NCBI RefSeq assembly: GCF_007858255.1
Contig: NZ_VFEU01000001.1
Span: 248,001-312,000, forward strand
DNA length: 64,000 nucleotides
Direction: 5' to 3'
Source: Pseudomonas rhodesiae
GTDB lineage: Bacteria > Pseudomonadota > Gammaproteobacteria > Pseudomonadales > Pseudomonadaceae
The notes below the pieces were generated by a model. That model ran no database searches. It was not told where the DNA came from and saw only the letters and a program-made list of their open reading frames with translations. Numbering within the stretch: the first letter of the stretch is position 1; each line of letters starts with the position of its first letter. Below, in pieces: positions 32,663 through 42,173 of this stretch. Made by a program: the position numbers and the translations under genes.

Positions 32663-34104
32663 TGCGCCTGTCGGAGCTGAAAAACGCCGGCCGCACCCCA
32701 AGCCTGCCCCTGACCTTGGACCTGGCGGACGCCGCCGGCCCCGGTCAACTGCAGCTGTTGAGCCTGTTGCGCGTGTTGCCGGGCGAGCGCTATGTCGGCG
32801 CGGCCGTCTGGCGCGGGCGCGCAGTGCTGGCCAAATTGCTGGTAGGCAGTAAGGCGGCGCGGCATTTTCAGCGTGAGCTCAGCGGTGTTCGCCTGTTGGC
32901 CGAACAGGGCCTGACCACGCCTTTGCTGCTGGCGGACGGTTTGCAGCAAGGCGAGGGTGGCTGGTTGCTGTTCGAATTTATCGAGGGTGCCGAAAGCCTG
33001 GCCGATGCCTGGCAGGCGGTCCAAGGTTTGCCGCCCTTGGCTGATGAGCAAACGGCGGTGCTCGCCGAAGCATTGGGCGCGATTGCGCAAATGCACGCCA
33101 AAGGCTTGTGGCAGGAAGACCTGCACCTGGACAACCTGCTGCGCAAGGACGGCAAGTTGTACCTGATCGATGGCGCCGGAATTCGCGTCGAAGAAGCCGG
33201 CAAGCCGCTGTCGCGCAACCGGGTGCTGGAAAACCTCGGGGTGTTTTTTGCGCAATTGCCGAAGAATCTTGAGCCGTTTACCGAAGAGTTGCTGGTGTAT
33301 TACCTGCTGAGCAACAGCGAACATGCCTTGCCCCTGGAAGCCTTGGAAAAACAAGTGCGCAAAGTCAGTGCCTGGCGTTTGAAGGACTTTCTGGAAAAGG
33401 TTGGCCGCGAATGCACGCTGTTCAGCGTCGTGCGCGGTGCTTTCGCCTTGCGCGCAATCAGGCGCGAAGAAGTGCCCGCAATGCTGCCGGTGCTGGAGCA
33501 GGCCGATGTGTTGCTGGACCAGGGCCATTTGTACAAGACCGGTGGTGCGGCCAGTGTGGCCAAAGTCGAGGTGGCCGGTCGGCCACTGGTGATCAAGCGT
33601 TACAACATCAAGGGCTTCGCCCATTGGCTCAAGCGTTTTTGGCGCCCGAGCCGCGCCTGGCATTCCTGGCGCGAGGGCAATCGCCTGGCCTTCCTCGGCA
33701 TCGCCACGCCCAAGCCGCTGGCGGTGTTGGAGAAGCGCTTTCTCTGGTTGCGCAGCCGTGCGTACCTGATCACCGAATACCTGCCGGGCCCAGACATCAT
33801 CGAGCGTTTCGCGCCCTACGTTGAACACGGCGACGCGCCGGAAAATGAATTGCAGGCGCTGGATCATTTATTCGCCGAGCTGATCCGCGAGCGCATCAGC
33901 CACGGGGATTTCAAGGGCCATAACCTGTTCTGGCACGAAGACCGTTGGGCCCTGATTGATCTCGACGCGATGTGCCAGCACCGCAGTCTCGCCAGCTTCG
34001 CCCCGGCCTACGCCAAGGACCGCGCGCGGTTTATGCGCAACTGGCCGCAGGACAGTGCGTTATATCAACTGATCGACCAGCGGTTGCCCAAGCAACCCAC
34101 CTGA
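32662..34104 (+). CDS. tandem kinase-domain protein of LPS core operon
   Basis: A 480-residue protein with two kinase-like domains in one chain. Domain 1 (about 30-240) has AVLAKLLVGSKAARHFQREL, a catalytic loop WQEDLHLDNLLRKDG and the metal loop LYLIDGAG. Domain 2 (about 275-470) has LVIKRYNIKGFAHWLKRFWR, ISHGDFKGHNLFW and WALIDLDAM. Both keep the catalytic aspartate. It corresponds in place to P. aeruginosa PA5006, for which I know no assigned substrate. The ATG at 32662 has AAGGAG 8 bases upstream and overlaps the wapQ stop; an earlier in-frame start at 32614 is less likely. Last gene of the operon. Confidence 0.88.
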   Translation: MRLSELKNAGRTPSLPLTLDLADAAGPGQLQLLSLLRVLPGERYVGAAVWRGRAVLAKLLVGSKAARHFQRELSGVRLLAEQGLTTPLLLADGLQQGEGGWLLFEFIEGAESLADAWQAVQGLPPLADEQTAVLAEALGAIAQMHAKGLWQEDLHLDNLLRKDGKLYLIDGAGIRVEEAGKPLSRNRVLENLGVFFAQLPKNLEPFTEELLVYYLLSNSEHALPLEALEKQVRKVSAWRLKDFLEKVGRECTLFSVVRGAFALRAIRREEVPAMLPVLEQADVLLDQGHLYKTGGAASVAKVEVAGRPLVIKRYNIKGFAHWLKRFWRPSRAWHSWREGNRLAFLGIATPKPLAVLEKRFLWLRSRAYLITEYLPGPDIIERFAPYVEHGDAPENELQALDHLFAELIRERISHGDFKGHNLFWHEDRWALIDLDAMCQHRSLASFAPAYAKDRARFMRNWPQDSALYQLIDQRLPKQPT

Positions 34105-34160
34105 TCGCTCTGACCATCAGAATGGAGGCTCGGCGTCGGCAGTCGCGCCGGTTTTTGCTC

Positions 34161-34198
34161 AACCCGTCGCTGCCCGCCAGGGTGGCAGCGCCAGGGTT
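34161..34198. other. hairpin past the core kinase operon
   Basis: CGCTGCC (34168-34174) pairs with GGCAGCG (34184-34190), with outer AACCC/GGGTT pairing. It lies in the 298-base gap 34105-34402, which otherwise shows no gene. There is no T-run, so an intrinsic terminator is possible but weak. Confidence 0.4.
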
Positions 34199-34402
34199 AA
34201 GCGGGTGAGGCCGCTCATCGAACAGTCGTAAATCAGTGGCGTTTTGGAAGTGAGCGCACAAAGGGGCGCGACTTTAGTGAACCGGGCGATTTCTATCATT
34301 CGGGAATCTTCCTACGCGGCTAATCGACGCGTCCGTACTGGGACTTCATGGCGTGCGGTGCTAGCGTGGCCGTTCCTGAGTAAATGGACCAAAGGAGCGG
34401 AC

Positions 34403-34759
34403 ATGCGGCATTTATCGAGGGTCATCTGGCTGGTTGGGGTACTGGCATTGGTCGGTTGCGGCACGATCAACACCGTGTTCCGCCCCGACGCCGTGACCAG
34501 CCAGAATCTCAAGGACTCGCGCAGCCATTGCGAAAACGTGCCGCGCATCTACAGCGGCGTGCTGTACGGGTTTTGTACGCTCAACGGTGAACCCAAGCCT
34601 GAAAGAAGCCTGAACGATCCAAGCCTGTCGAACAGTACCGGCAACGCTCTACCGATCATCGCCATCGAATTCCTGGGGTCCGGCGTGCTGGATACCCTGG
34701 TCCTGCCTTATACGATCTACCGCCAGAACAAAGACGGCAGCATCGAGATCTACCGCTAG
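34403..34759 (+). CDS. YceK/YidQ-type lipoprotein
   Basis: A 118-residue predicted lipoprotein. The signal peptide ends in the lipobox LVGC with Cys19 as the lipidation site. The mature part opens CGTINTVF and contains YSGVLYGFCTL and a hydrophobic C-terminal segment (LDTLVLPYTIYRQN), the pattern of the small YceK/YidQ (DUF1375) lipoproteins. The ATG at 34403 has AAAGGAG upstream; the frame is open back to 34244, but that part is not protein-like. The function is unknown. It sits alone between two LPS operons. Confidence 0.88.
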   Translation: MRHLSRVIWLVGVLALVGCGTINTVFRPDAVTSQNLKDSRSHCENVPRIYSGVLYGFCTLNGEPKPERSLNDPSLSNSTGNALPIIAIEFLGSGVLDTLVLPYTIYRQNKDGSIEIYR

Positions 34760-34901
34760 GCCCACTTGCCGCTTGCCGCTAACAGCTTCCCACTGCTTTT
34801 AAGCTATAATCCCGCCCTTTAGCTGTTTCCCGCCCGCGCGGGAGGCACACTTTTTTCAGGCGCGACCCGCCTGCATGCAGACTAAAAGAGGCTAGACCCC
34901 T
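34760..34901 (+). promoter_or_regulatory. probable promoter region of the wapO operon
   Basis: The gap holds TATAAT (34804-34809), a candidate -10 box without a convincing -35. It is followed by a long leader with the inverted repeat CCCGCCCGCGCGGG. A short CTTGCCGCTTGCCGC piece just after the lipoprotein stop resembles the repeat between rlmJ and msrA. Confidence 0.4.
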
Positions 34902-36659
34902 GTGGCATTGACGATTCTTGGCCTGTCCGGCGCCCTTAGCCATGATCCTTCCGCAGCCCTGTATATCGACGGCAAGCTGATTGCGGCCGCCGAAGAAGAG
35001 CGCTTCGTACGCGACAAACATGCAAAGAACCGCATGCCCTACGAATCGGCGAAGTTCTGCCTGGAACAGGCCGGCATCAAGCCTTCCGACGTTGACGTGG
35101 TGGCGATCCCATTCGCCCCGATCAGCCTGTTCGGCGAGGCGCGCTGGCACTACGCCAAGCGTTACTGGTACGCCCCGGACCGCGCCCTCGACGCGATCCT
35201 GATGGGCAACCGCCGCTACAAGCGCTACCGCAACAAAATCGTGTGGTGCCTGGAGCAACTGGGCTTCGATCCGAAGAAGATCAAGATCGAGCCGGTTGAG
35301 CACCACCTGGCCCACGCCTCCAGTGCCTACCACTGCTCGGGCTTCCAGGAAAAAACCGCGATCCTTGGCATCGACGGCAAGGGTGAGTACGCCACCACGT
35401 TCTTCGGCTACGGCGAGAACGGCAAGATCCACAAAATCAAAGAATTCTACGACCCGGATTCCCTCGGCGGCCTGTACGGCGCGATCACCGAGTTTCTCGG
35501 TTTCGAGATGCTCGACGGCGAATTCAAGGTCATGGGCATGGCGCCCTATGGCGATGCCAGCAAATACGATTTCTCGCGTTTGGCTTCCTTTGAAAACGGC
35601 GAGCTGGTGATCAACACCGATTACGCCAACGTCATCGGCCTGCGTCGCTACAAAGAGAAGGGCAAGGGCTTCTACTTCTCGCCGAAACTGATCGAGTGGC
35701 TGGGGCCCAAGCGCGAAGGCGACATCGCCGACGAGCCGTACATCCACTACGCCGCCAGCATGCAGGCGCTGTTCGAGAAGCTGGCCCTGCAGATGATCGA
35801 CCATTACCTGGGCGACATCCTCAAGGACACCGGCAAGCTGGCCTTCGCCGGCGGCTGCGCGCTGAACGTCAAACTGAACCAGAAAATCATCGCCCGTGAC
35901 GACGTGAAGGAGCTGTTCGTGCAGCCTGCGTCCGGCGATGCCGGTACCGCCGTCGGTGCGGCCGCTTATGTATCCCACGCTCGTGGTGTGCCGGTGGAGA
36001 AGATGGAACACGTCTACCTCGGCCCGTCCTACAGCAACGAAGATGTGATTGCCGCGTGCGCCAAGCACGAGAGCAAGCCGAACTGGCGCAAGATCGAAAA
36101 CATGCCGCAGCGCATCGCCAAAATCATGGTCGACGGCAACCCGGTGGCCTGGTTCCAGGGCCGCATGGAGTTTGGCCCGCGTGCCCTGGGCGGTCGTTCG
36201 ATCATCGGTTGCCCGAGCGCCACCGGCGTGGCCGACCGCATCAACCACCAGATCAAATTCCGCGAGCGTTGGAGGCCTTTCTGCCCTTCGATGCTCGACA
36301 CCGTGGCCCCGCAAATGATCAAGGTCGATCACCCGGCGCCGTTCATGACCTTCACCTTCGAAGTGGCTGAAGAGTGGAAGACCCGCGTGCCGGAAGTAGT
36401 CCATGAAGATGGCACCTCCCGCGCCCAGGTGCTCAAGCGCGAATACAACCCGCGCTACTACGACATGATGAAAGAGCTGGAGGTACTGACCGGCAACGGC
36501 GTGTCCCTGAACACCTCGCTCAACCGCCGTGGCGAAGCGATGATCTGCTCGCCGACCGACGCGCTGAACATGTTCTTCGGCTCCGACCTGCAATACCTGA
36601 TCATGGAAGACATCCTCGTGGTCAAGGACGGTGTGGACCCTTATGACGCGCTCGGCTGA
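34902..36659 (+). CDS. wapO: LPS core carbamoyltransferase, GTG start
   Basis: A 585-residue NodU/CmcH-family carbamoyltransferase. The N-terminal Kae1-like domain (ALTILGLSGALSHDPSAAL, then EHHLAHASSAYHCSGF) makes carbamoyl-adenylate, and the C-terminal YrdC-like domain carries EFGPRALGGRSIIGCP. In P. aeruginosa the enzyme at this position is associated with the 7-O-carbamoyl group on heptose II. The start is GTG at 34902, where homology begins. wapH starts inside its 3' end with a 17-base overlap. Confidence 0.92.
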   Translation: MALTILGLSGALSHDPSAALYIDGKLIAAAEEERFVRDKHAKNRMPYESAKFCLEQAGIKPSDVDVVAIPFAPISLFGEARWHYAKRYWYAPDRALDAILMGNRRYKRYRNKIVWCLEQLGFDPKKIKIEPVEHHLAHASSAYHCSGFQEKTAILGIDGKGEYATTFFGYGENGKIHKIKEFYDPDSLGGLYGAITEFLGFEMLDGEFKVMGMAPYGDASKYDFSRLASFENGELVINTDYANVIGLRRYKEKGKGFYFSPKLIEWLGPKREGDIADEPYIHYAASMQALFEKLALQMIDHYLGDILKDTGKLAFAGGCALNVKLNQKIIARDDVKELFVQPASGDAGTAVGAAAYVSHARGVPVEKMEHVYLGPSYSNEDVIAACAKHESKPNWRKIENMPQRIAKIMVDGNPVAWFQGRMEFGPRALGGRSIIGCPSATGVADRINHQIKFRERWRPFCPSMLDTVAPQMIKVDHPAPFMTFTFEVAEEWKTRVPEVVHEDGTSRAQVLKREYNPRYYDMMKELEVLTGNGVSLNTSLNRRGEAMICSPTDALNMFFGSDLQYLIMEDILVVKDGVDPYDALG

Positions 36660-37773
36660 TCGCCACGTCCTACAGTTCTGCCATGGCTATGACGGGCCTT
36701 TCCTCGATTGTGCGCGACAGTACGCCAGTTTGTTTGCAGGCTCCGGCTATAAGGTGACCACGGTGTTTCTCACCGGGGTCCCCGACCCTGCCGTGGCCGC
36801 GGCGTGTGCCAGCGATGAAGTGCTGTTCATGGCGTTCAGTTCCAAGGCTATCCGTGGCCTGAAGCTTTCGGCCATCGCGCAGTTGCGCAAAATTGCCGCG
36901 TCGCGCCATTTCAGTTTTTGTATCGCCCACCGTTTCAAGCCGATCTATATCGCCTTGCTGGGCACCCGTTTGCCCGTGATCGGTGTGCATCACGCCTTCG
37001 GCGACTACCAGCGCCGCAGCCGCAAGCTGTTCGCCGGAATTTTCCGTAAACGCCTGAGTTTGCTGGGTGTGTCCGATGCGGTGCGCGACGATATGCGGCG
37101 TTGCCTGCCCGACTGGCCCAGCGAGCGTATCCAGACCTTGTACAACCGCATTGATGTCGACGCGTTGCAGGCCAGCCAGGTCTCGGTAGGCGAGGCGCGC
37201 GATGCCTTGGGGCTGTCGCCGGATGCGTGGGTGGTCGGCAATGTCGGCCGCCTGCACCCGGACAAGGACCAGGCCACGCTCCTCAAGGGCTTCGCCCTCG
37301 CGCTGCCGCACCTGCCGGCCGCAAGCCGTCTGGCGATTCTTGGCAAAGGGCGCCTGGAGCAAAGCCTCAAGCACCTGGCACAGGAGTTGGGTATTGCCGA
37401 CCAGGTGTTGTTCCTCGGTCAGGTGCCGGATGCGCGTCGATATTTCCGTGCGTTCGATGCCTTTGCCCTGAGTTCCGATCACGAACCCTTCGGCATGGTG
37501 CTGCTCGAAGCCATGGCGGCAGGCGTGCCGCTGCTGGCTACGGCGTGCGGCGGGGCGCGGGAAGTGGTCGAAGGCGTGGGCGTCCTGTTTCCCTTCGGCG
37601 ATGCCGAACATCTCGCTCAAGGGCTGCGGCACTTGGCTGCGATGGATCAGCAACAGCAGCGGCAGTGTGCCCAAATGATGCTGGAGCGCCTGCGCACGCG
37701 TTTCTCGGATCGGGCGGTACGCGATACTTTCTGGCAATTGCCGCACGTTATTGAACTGACCGCGGGGGCTTGA
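36643..37773 (+). CDS. wapH: LPS outer-core glycosyltransferase, GT4 (WapH-like)
   Basis: A 376-residue GT4 enzyme with two Rossmann domains. The donor site has NVGRLHPDKDQATLLKGFALA and the E-x7-E segment HEPFGMVLLEAMAAG followed by GVPLLATACGG. P. aeruginosa wapH at this place is thought to add a core glucose. The ATG at 36643 lies within the end of wapO, so translation is coupled; a GTG 12 bases earlier is also possible. Ends in a TGATG overlap with mig-14. Confidence 0.9.
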   Translation: MTRSADRHVLQFCHGYDGPFLDCARQYASLFAGSGYKVTTVFLTGVPDPAVAAACASDEVLFMAFSSKAIRGLKLSAIAQLRKIAASRHFSFCIAHRFKPIYIALLGTRLPVIGVHHAFGDYQRRSRKLFAGIFRKRLSLLGVSDAVRDDMRRCLPDWPSERIQTLYNRIDVDALQASQVSVGEARDALGLSPDAWVVGNVGRLHPDKDQATLLKGFALALPHLPAASRLAILGKGRLEQSLKHLAQELGIADQVLFLGQVPDARRYFRAFDAFALSSDHEPFGMVLLEAMAAGVPLLATACGGAREVVEGVGVLFPFGDAEHLAQGLRHLAAMDQQQQRQCAQMMLERLRTRFSDRAVRDTFWQLPHVIELTAGA

Positions 37774-38669
37774 TGCTCAATCGATTCCAAGGCTGGCGCG
37801 AGCGCGGCTGGTCCGTCGTCGACGCCCCTGTCTACAGCGAGGCCTGGGGGCGTTTTGGTGGCAGTGTCGCCACTCATCCGCAAATCGTTGAGCGCCTGGC
37901 GGGGCTGGCGGATATCCCGGTGCGTTATCTGGCATGGGAGCAAGGCGGTGAGCTGCAAGCTTGCATCGCGACCTGGGGGCGGGATTTGGCACTGTCCAAA
38001 GACGTCCTCAAGCAGCGGGGTAAAAAGGGGCTGTTCGACCTGGGCAACGCTGAATTGATCCTACCGGCCTGCGCCCAGGCACAGGCACCGTTAAGGCACC
38101 GGGCGCGCTACCTTTCAGCCCTCAATGAAGGTCGTTTCAGCGGTCTCAAGCTACAGGCCGAACAACTGGCCATGGCACGGCCCCCGGAAGAGCTATCGAA
38201 AAAATTCCGCTACAACCAGCGCCGCGAACTGCGTCTGCTGGAGGAAGCTGGTGGCTCGGTACGGCCGGTGAGTGAGTTTTCCAGCACTGAACTTGGCGCG
38301 ATGTACTGCGATTTATTTTTACGCCGCTGGGGCTTTGTCGCTACGGGCGCCGAGCGCATGGCCGAGGTGATCGAGTTACTGCGCGAGTGGTTGATCGGCT
38401 CGGTGATTTTTCTCAACGATGCTCCTGTTGCCATCCAGTTGGTGTACCGGGTCGAGTCACCCGAGTGGATCAGTGTGGAATACGTCAACGGTGGCGTCGA
38501 TCCCGAAACCCGGGCATTCAGCCCAGGCAGCGTGCTCAGTTTCCTCAACACTCAAAGTGCTTGGGAGCAGGCTCGTGAGGTCGGCAAACCCTTGCGTTTT
38601 TCCTTTGGGCGTGCGGATCGGGAGTACAAGGATCGCTGGTGCAATCCCGTGCCGGTGTACACCGTATGA
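37773..38669 (+). CDS. mig-14: Mig-14 family protein (GNAT/FemAB-like)
   Basis: A 298-residue protein resembling the Mig-14 family, linked in Salmonella and P. aeruginosa to tolerance of cationic antimicrobial peptides. The C-terminal half looks like a GNAT/FemAB acyltransferase fold (MYCDLFLRRWGFVATG, IFLNDAPVAIQLVYRV and FSFGRADREYKDRWCN). There is no membrane segment. Its place among core genes suggests it modifies LPS, but the substrate is unknown. It overlaps wapH by 1 base and dnpA by 4. Confidence 0.82.
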   Translation: MLNRFQGWRERGWSVVDAPVYSEAWGRFGGSVATHPQIVERLAGLADIPVRYLAWEQGGELQACIATWGRDLALSKDVLKQRGKKGLFDLGNAELILPACAQAQAPLRHRARYLSALNEGRFSGLKLQAEQLAMARPPEELSKKFRYNQRRELRLLEEAGGSVRPVSEFSSTELGAMYCDLFLRRWGFVATGAERMAEVIELLREWLIGSVIFLNDAPVAIQLVYRVESPEWISVEYVNGGVDPETRAFSPGSVLSFLNTQSAWEQAREVGKPLRFSFGRADREYKDRWCNPVPVYTV

Positions 38670-40081
38670 GCCAATCCCAGAACCGTAAGCAGGCACTGCT
38701 CAAGCGTCATCGCCGTAATAAGCGGCTGGGGCTGGTGGTTGCGTTGTTGCTGTTGGTCGTGGTGGGAGTAACGGTGGCGTGGTGGCTGCCGCTTTTATTA
38801 GCGGTCTTGGCGTGGGTTGCCCATGAGGCCTGGTTTGCCGACCATCTCTTCTACTCGCCCAAGGACGACTATCGGTATCAGTTCGCAGCCGATGCCGAGC
38901 AGCCCACCGTCATTCTGGACAAGGGGCGGCTGATGCTCTGCGAGCCGCTGGCGTTGTCGGGGGATGAGACCCTGATCCTGGCGCTGCGCATCAAAAGCAG
39001 CCTGGCAGGGCGTTTTATCGACCCCTTCATTGCTCTGTCGACGGATGATCGCCAAACGTTCGAGCGGGGCGTGGACGGCCTGCGTTATCTGAACCTCACG
39101 GGTCAGGCGCACGCGTTGCTTGAGGGCGGTCTGGCGCTAAAAGGGCGATGGTGCCGGGTACTGGGTGAGCCTGTACTTTCGGTATGGCGCCAGCCTGATG
39201 TGCGACAGCAGCGAGTAATGGTCATTGCGCCCCATGCCGACGATGCCGAACTTGCCGCGTTTGGTTTGTACAGCCAGGCGACCCAGCCGTGGATCGTCAC
39301 ATTGACCGCTGGCGAGATCGAAGCCGAGCATTATCAGCGAATGGGCCTGACCACACGGGATGCAGCACGGCTCAAGGGCCGCTTGCGTGCCTGGGACAGC
39401 ATTGCCGTACCTCGTTGGGCAGGTGTGCCCCAGGAAAACTGCGTGCAGCTCGGGTATTTCTGCCTGCAATTGGCGGCAATGCAGGCCGAGCCTGATCTGG
39501 CAGTGGGCTCCCGGGAGGCAGAATTGAGTGATATCCGCCTGTTTCGCCAGTTCAACCCCTTCCCGCTACCGGCTGATGGGGATGGGCGGCCAACCTGGAA
39601 CAATCTGTTGGCCGACTTACGCGCGGTGTTGTTGAAGGCGCGTCCTGAGGTCATCGTGCTGCCCCATCCGGTGCTCGATCCCCATCCTGACCACGTCTGC
39701 GCGCAGGAGGCGGTTTTGCAAGCTTTGCAGGGACTGGAGTGGCAACCCACCACATTGCTGGGCTATGCCAATCACCTGCACGACAACGATCGCTGGCCGA
39801 TGGGGGACTCTGGAAATGGTGTCGCTTTGCCACCATCCTTTGATCCGGCTTACACTCTGCGGCCCTACTGCTTATCGCTACCCGCAGAGATTCAACGTGA
39901 CAAGGCTATGTCGCTGGGGATGATGCATGACCTGCAGCCGAAGATGCCGTTGAAACGGCGCGTGCGACGCGTCATACAGTGTTTGTTGGCCGGTAGGAAG
40001 GTGTCTCCCTGGGGGGAAAACGAGTTTTTCCGCAAAGCCGTTCGGCGCCATGAACTCTTCTGGGTCATAAAACCCAAGTAA
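38666..40081 (+). CDS. dnpA: PIG-L family de-N-acetylase DnpA-like
   Basis: A 471-residue inner-membrane protein. A basic N-terminus (RKQALLKRHRRNKRLG) precedes one or two hydrophobic helices (about 22-53). The enzyme domain has VMVIAPHADDAELAAFG, the PIG-L metal motif, and VLPHPVLDPHPDHVCAQEA with further metal histidines. P. aeruginosa DnpA, at the same place, is implicated in LPS modification and persister formation. The start at 38666 overlaps the mig-14 stop in ATGA. Confidence 0.9.
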   Translation: MSQSQNRKQALLKRHRRNKRLGLVVALLLLVVVGVTVAWWLPLLLAVLAWVAHEAWFADHLFYSPKDDYRYQFAADAEQPTVILDKGRLMLCEPLALSGDETLILALRIKSSLAGRFIDPFIALSTDDRQTFERGVDGLRYLNLTGQAHALLEGGLALKGRWCRVLGEPVLSVWRQPDVRQQRVMVIAPHADDAELAAFGLYSQATQPWIVTLTAGEIEAEHYQRMGLTTRDAARLKGRLRAWDSIAVPRWAGVPQENCVQLGYFCLQLAAMQAEPDLAVGSREAELSDIRLFRQFNPFPLPADGDGRPTWNNLLADLRAVLLKARPEVIVLPHPVLDPHPDHVCAQEAVLQALQGLEWQPTTLLGYANHLHDNDRWPMGDSGNGVALPPSFDPAYTLRPYCLSLPAEIQRDKAMSLGMMHDLQPKMPLKRRVRRVIQCLLAGRKVSPWGENEFFRKAVRRHELFWVIKPK

Positions 40082-40137
40082 CGTTACGCAACGTGAGGGG
40101 CGCAGAGTGCCCCCGTTAATATGACAGTGAGTCCGTT

Positions 40138-41022
40138 TTGAATAATCCGTGCCCCAGCATTCTCTTTCTTATTCCGTATTTTGGCCGCTGGCCATTCTGG
40201 ATGCCTTTCTTTCTGGAAAGCTGTCGGCGCAACCCGGATATTGACTGGCTATTATTCAGCGACTGCCCTATTCCGGAAAACGTCCCGGAGAATGTCAGGA
40301 TCGAAAGCACGACATTTGACGAATACTGCGCGTTGGTATCCCAACGCTTGAGCATCCGCTTCGGGCCTCAGGCGCCTTACAAACTGTGCGACATCAAACC
40401 CGCGCTGGGGTACATCCATGCGGATCGCCTCACGGGTTATGATTTTTGGGCATTTGGTGACCTGGACCTTATCTACGGCAACCTGCGTCGCTATTTCACT
40501 GCCGAGCGGTTGGCCGGCTATGACCTGTTCTCCACCCATGAACGGCGGGTCGCTGGCCATTTGTGCCTGATTCGCAACACCGCTGAGATGCAGCGTGTTT
40601 TTATGCGGATCAAGGATTGGGAGGCGCGCTTTGCTGATGAAGCGCATCATGCGCTGGATGAAGGTGCCTTCAGCCGAATTTTTCTGTGGCGTAAGAATTT
40701 CCCGAAGCCGCTGTTTGAGTTGGTGGGAAAGTTCAACCCCTGGCGTCGACGTAGCGATTTCACTGAAGCGTTCAGCACACCGGGTGGCGTGATCAAGTGG
40801 CACGACGGCAGTGATCGCTTTCCCCATCAGTGGTTCTGGAAGGACGGTCGCTTGACCAACGACAGGGACGGCGAGCAGGAATTTCCCTATTTCCATTTCG
40901 TGTGTTGGAAACGAAATCAGTGGCCGTTGTTGCCAGAGTCGAGCGCGGAGTACATCCAGGCGCTGGCTGCTGAGCCATCCTGGGTCGTTGATGCCACCGG
41001 TTTCCATCGAGGAGAGTTATGA
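40138..41022 (+). CDS. DUF6625-type putative glycosyltransferase, TTG start
   Basis: A 294-residue protein resembling DUF6625 putative glycosyltransferases. It opens SILFLIPYFGRWPFWMPFFLESC, has FWAFGDLDLIYGNLRRYF with a D-x-D-like DLD near residue 115, and a C-terminal FHFVCWKRNQW segment. The only plausible start is TTG at 40138 with a weak ribosome site; the next Met is 21 residues in and would lose the conserved N-terminus. From memory P. aeruginosa has no gene here between dnpA and ssg, so this is probably a lineage-specific core or O-chain sugar gene. It overlaps ssg by 4 bases. Confidence 0.8.
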   Translation: MNNPCPSILFLIPYFGRWPFWMPFFLESCRRNPDIDWLLFSDCPIPENVPENVRIESTTFDEYCALVSQRLSIRFGPQAPYKLCDIKPALGYIHADRLTGYDFWAFGDLDLIYGNLRRYFTAERLAGYDLFSTHERRVAGHLCLIRNTAEMQRVFMRIKDWEARFADEAHHALDEGAFSRIFLWRKNFPKPLFELVGKFNPWRRRSDFTEAFSTPGGVIKWHDGSDRFPHQWFWKDGRLTNDRDGEQEFPYFHFVCWKRNQWPLLPESSAEYIQALAAEPSWVVDATGFHRGEL

Positions 41023-42173
41023 GTCGGCGTTTCAAGGTCCTGCAATTACAGCCTGACTACAATGTCAAATCCCATGATTTTGCCGACCTGGCTGAGCAGA
41101 TCGTCAAGGCATTGCCCGCAGAGCGCTATACAGTCACGGCGGCATTCCTGCGCGGCCGTCCTGGGCCGGCGGACCCGGTCAGTCGCGCCGAAACGTCCGT
41201 TTATTTCGAGTTTTCCGACAAGTCCCTTAAAGGGATGAGGCTGCGCGCCATGTGGCGGCTCTATCAATTCTGCCGCAAGGAAAAGTTTGATGCCGTCGTG
41301 TGCAACCGCTTCAAGCCGGTCAACATGATGTTGCAGTTGAACCGCTGGTTGAAAATTCCTCTGTGTGTCGGCATTTCCCACGGCTTTGGTGAATATGATC
41401 GTCTGTACCGGCGCAAGCAGGCCTCGCGCTGGATCGACGAACACTGGCGGTTTGTCGGAGTTTCGCCTGCGGTCAAACAGTACCTGCTGGATTGCCAGTG
41501 CGGATTTACCGACCAGAACACCTACGCCATTACCAATGCTATCGATATCGAACAGGCCGAAGCCTTGCAGCATCCGCGGGAGCGCGCGCGTCAGTTGTTG
41601 GGCATCGACCCTTCGGTGCGCTTGATCGGTGCCTTGGGGCGTCTGGTCCCCGTGAAGGGCCATACCTATTTGTTGCAGGCATTCGCGGCGCTTAAAGATA
41701 AATACCCTAATGCGCAGCTCGCCATTATTGGTGCGGGACGTGAGCAGTCCAACCTCGCGGCCCAAATCCAGAGCCTTGGCCTGGCAGGCCGAGTCCATTT
41801 GCTGGGATTCAAGGAGAACGCACTGCAATATGTGCGGGCCTTCGATATCTGGGCAATGCCCTCGCTGGCAGAAGGTCTCGGACTGGCCTTGCTGGAAGGT
41901 ATGAGCGGCCGCTTGCCGGTGATCGCCTCCAGCGTGCCGGCCATGCTTCCGCTGATCGAAGGCGCGGGTGGCCTGGCGGTGGAACCGGCCAATGTGCCCG
42001 ACCTGACACAGGCGCTGGATACCTACTTGGCGTTGCCCGATGAAGCCCTCGCTCAAAAAGGCGAGCAGGCTTACCAGTACCTCCAAGCGCAGCACGATAT
42101 TGAAGTGTTTCGCCAGCAATACCTGAAGTTGATTGATTCAGGCTTGGCTCAAGTAGACAGGAACAACGTATGA
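41019..42173 (+). CDS. ssg: cell-surface polysaccharide glycosyltransferase Ssg
   Basis: A 384-residue GT4 glycosyltransferase matching Ssg (N-terminus RFKVLQLQPDYNVKSHDF). The donor domain shows ALGRLVPVKGHTYLLQAF and AEGLGLALLEGMSGRLPVIA. P. aeruginosa and P. fluorescens ssg mutants are altered in LPS, exopolysaccharide, motility and phage sensitivity. It overlaps its neighbours by 4 bases on each side. Confidence 0.92.
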   Translation: MSRRFKVLQLQPDYNVKSHDFADLAEQIVKALPAERYTVTAAFLRGRPGPADPVSRAETSVYFEFSDKSLKGMRLRAMWRLYQFCRKEKFDAVVCNRFKPVNMMLQLNRWLKIPLCVGISHGFGEYDRLYRRKQASRWIDEHWRFVGVSPAVKQYLLDCQCGFTDQNTYAITNAIDIEQAEALQHPRERARQLLGIDPSVRLIGALGRLVPVKGHTYLLQAFAALKDKYPNAQLAIIGAGREQSNLAAQIQSLGLAGRVHLLGFKENALQYVRAFDIWAMPSLAEGLGLALLEGMSGRLPVIASSVPAMLPLIEGAGGLAVEPANVPDLTQALDTYLALPDEALAQKGEQAYQYLQAQHDIEVFRQQYLKLIDSGLAQVDRNNV

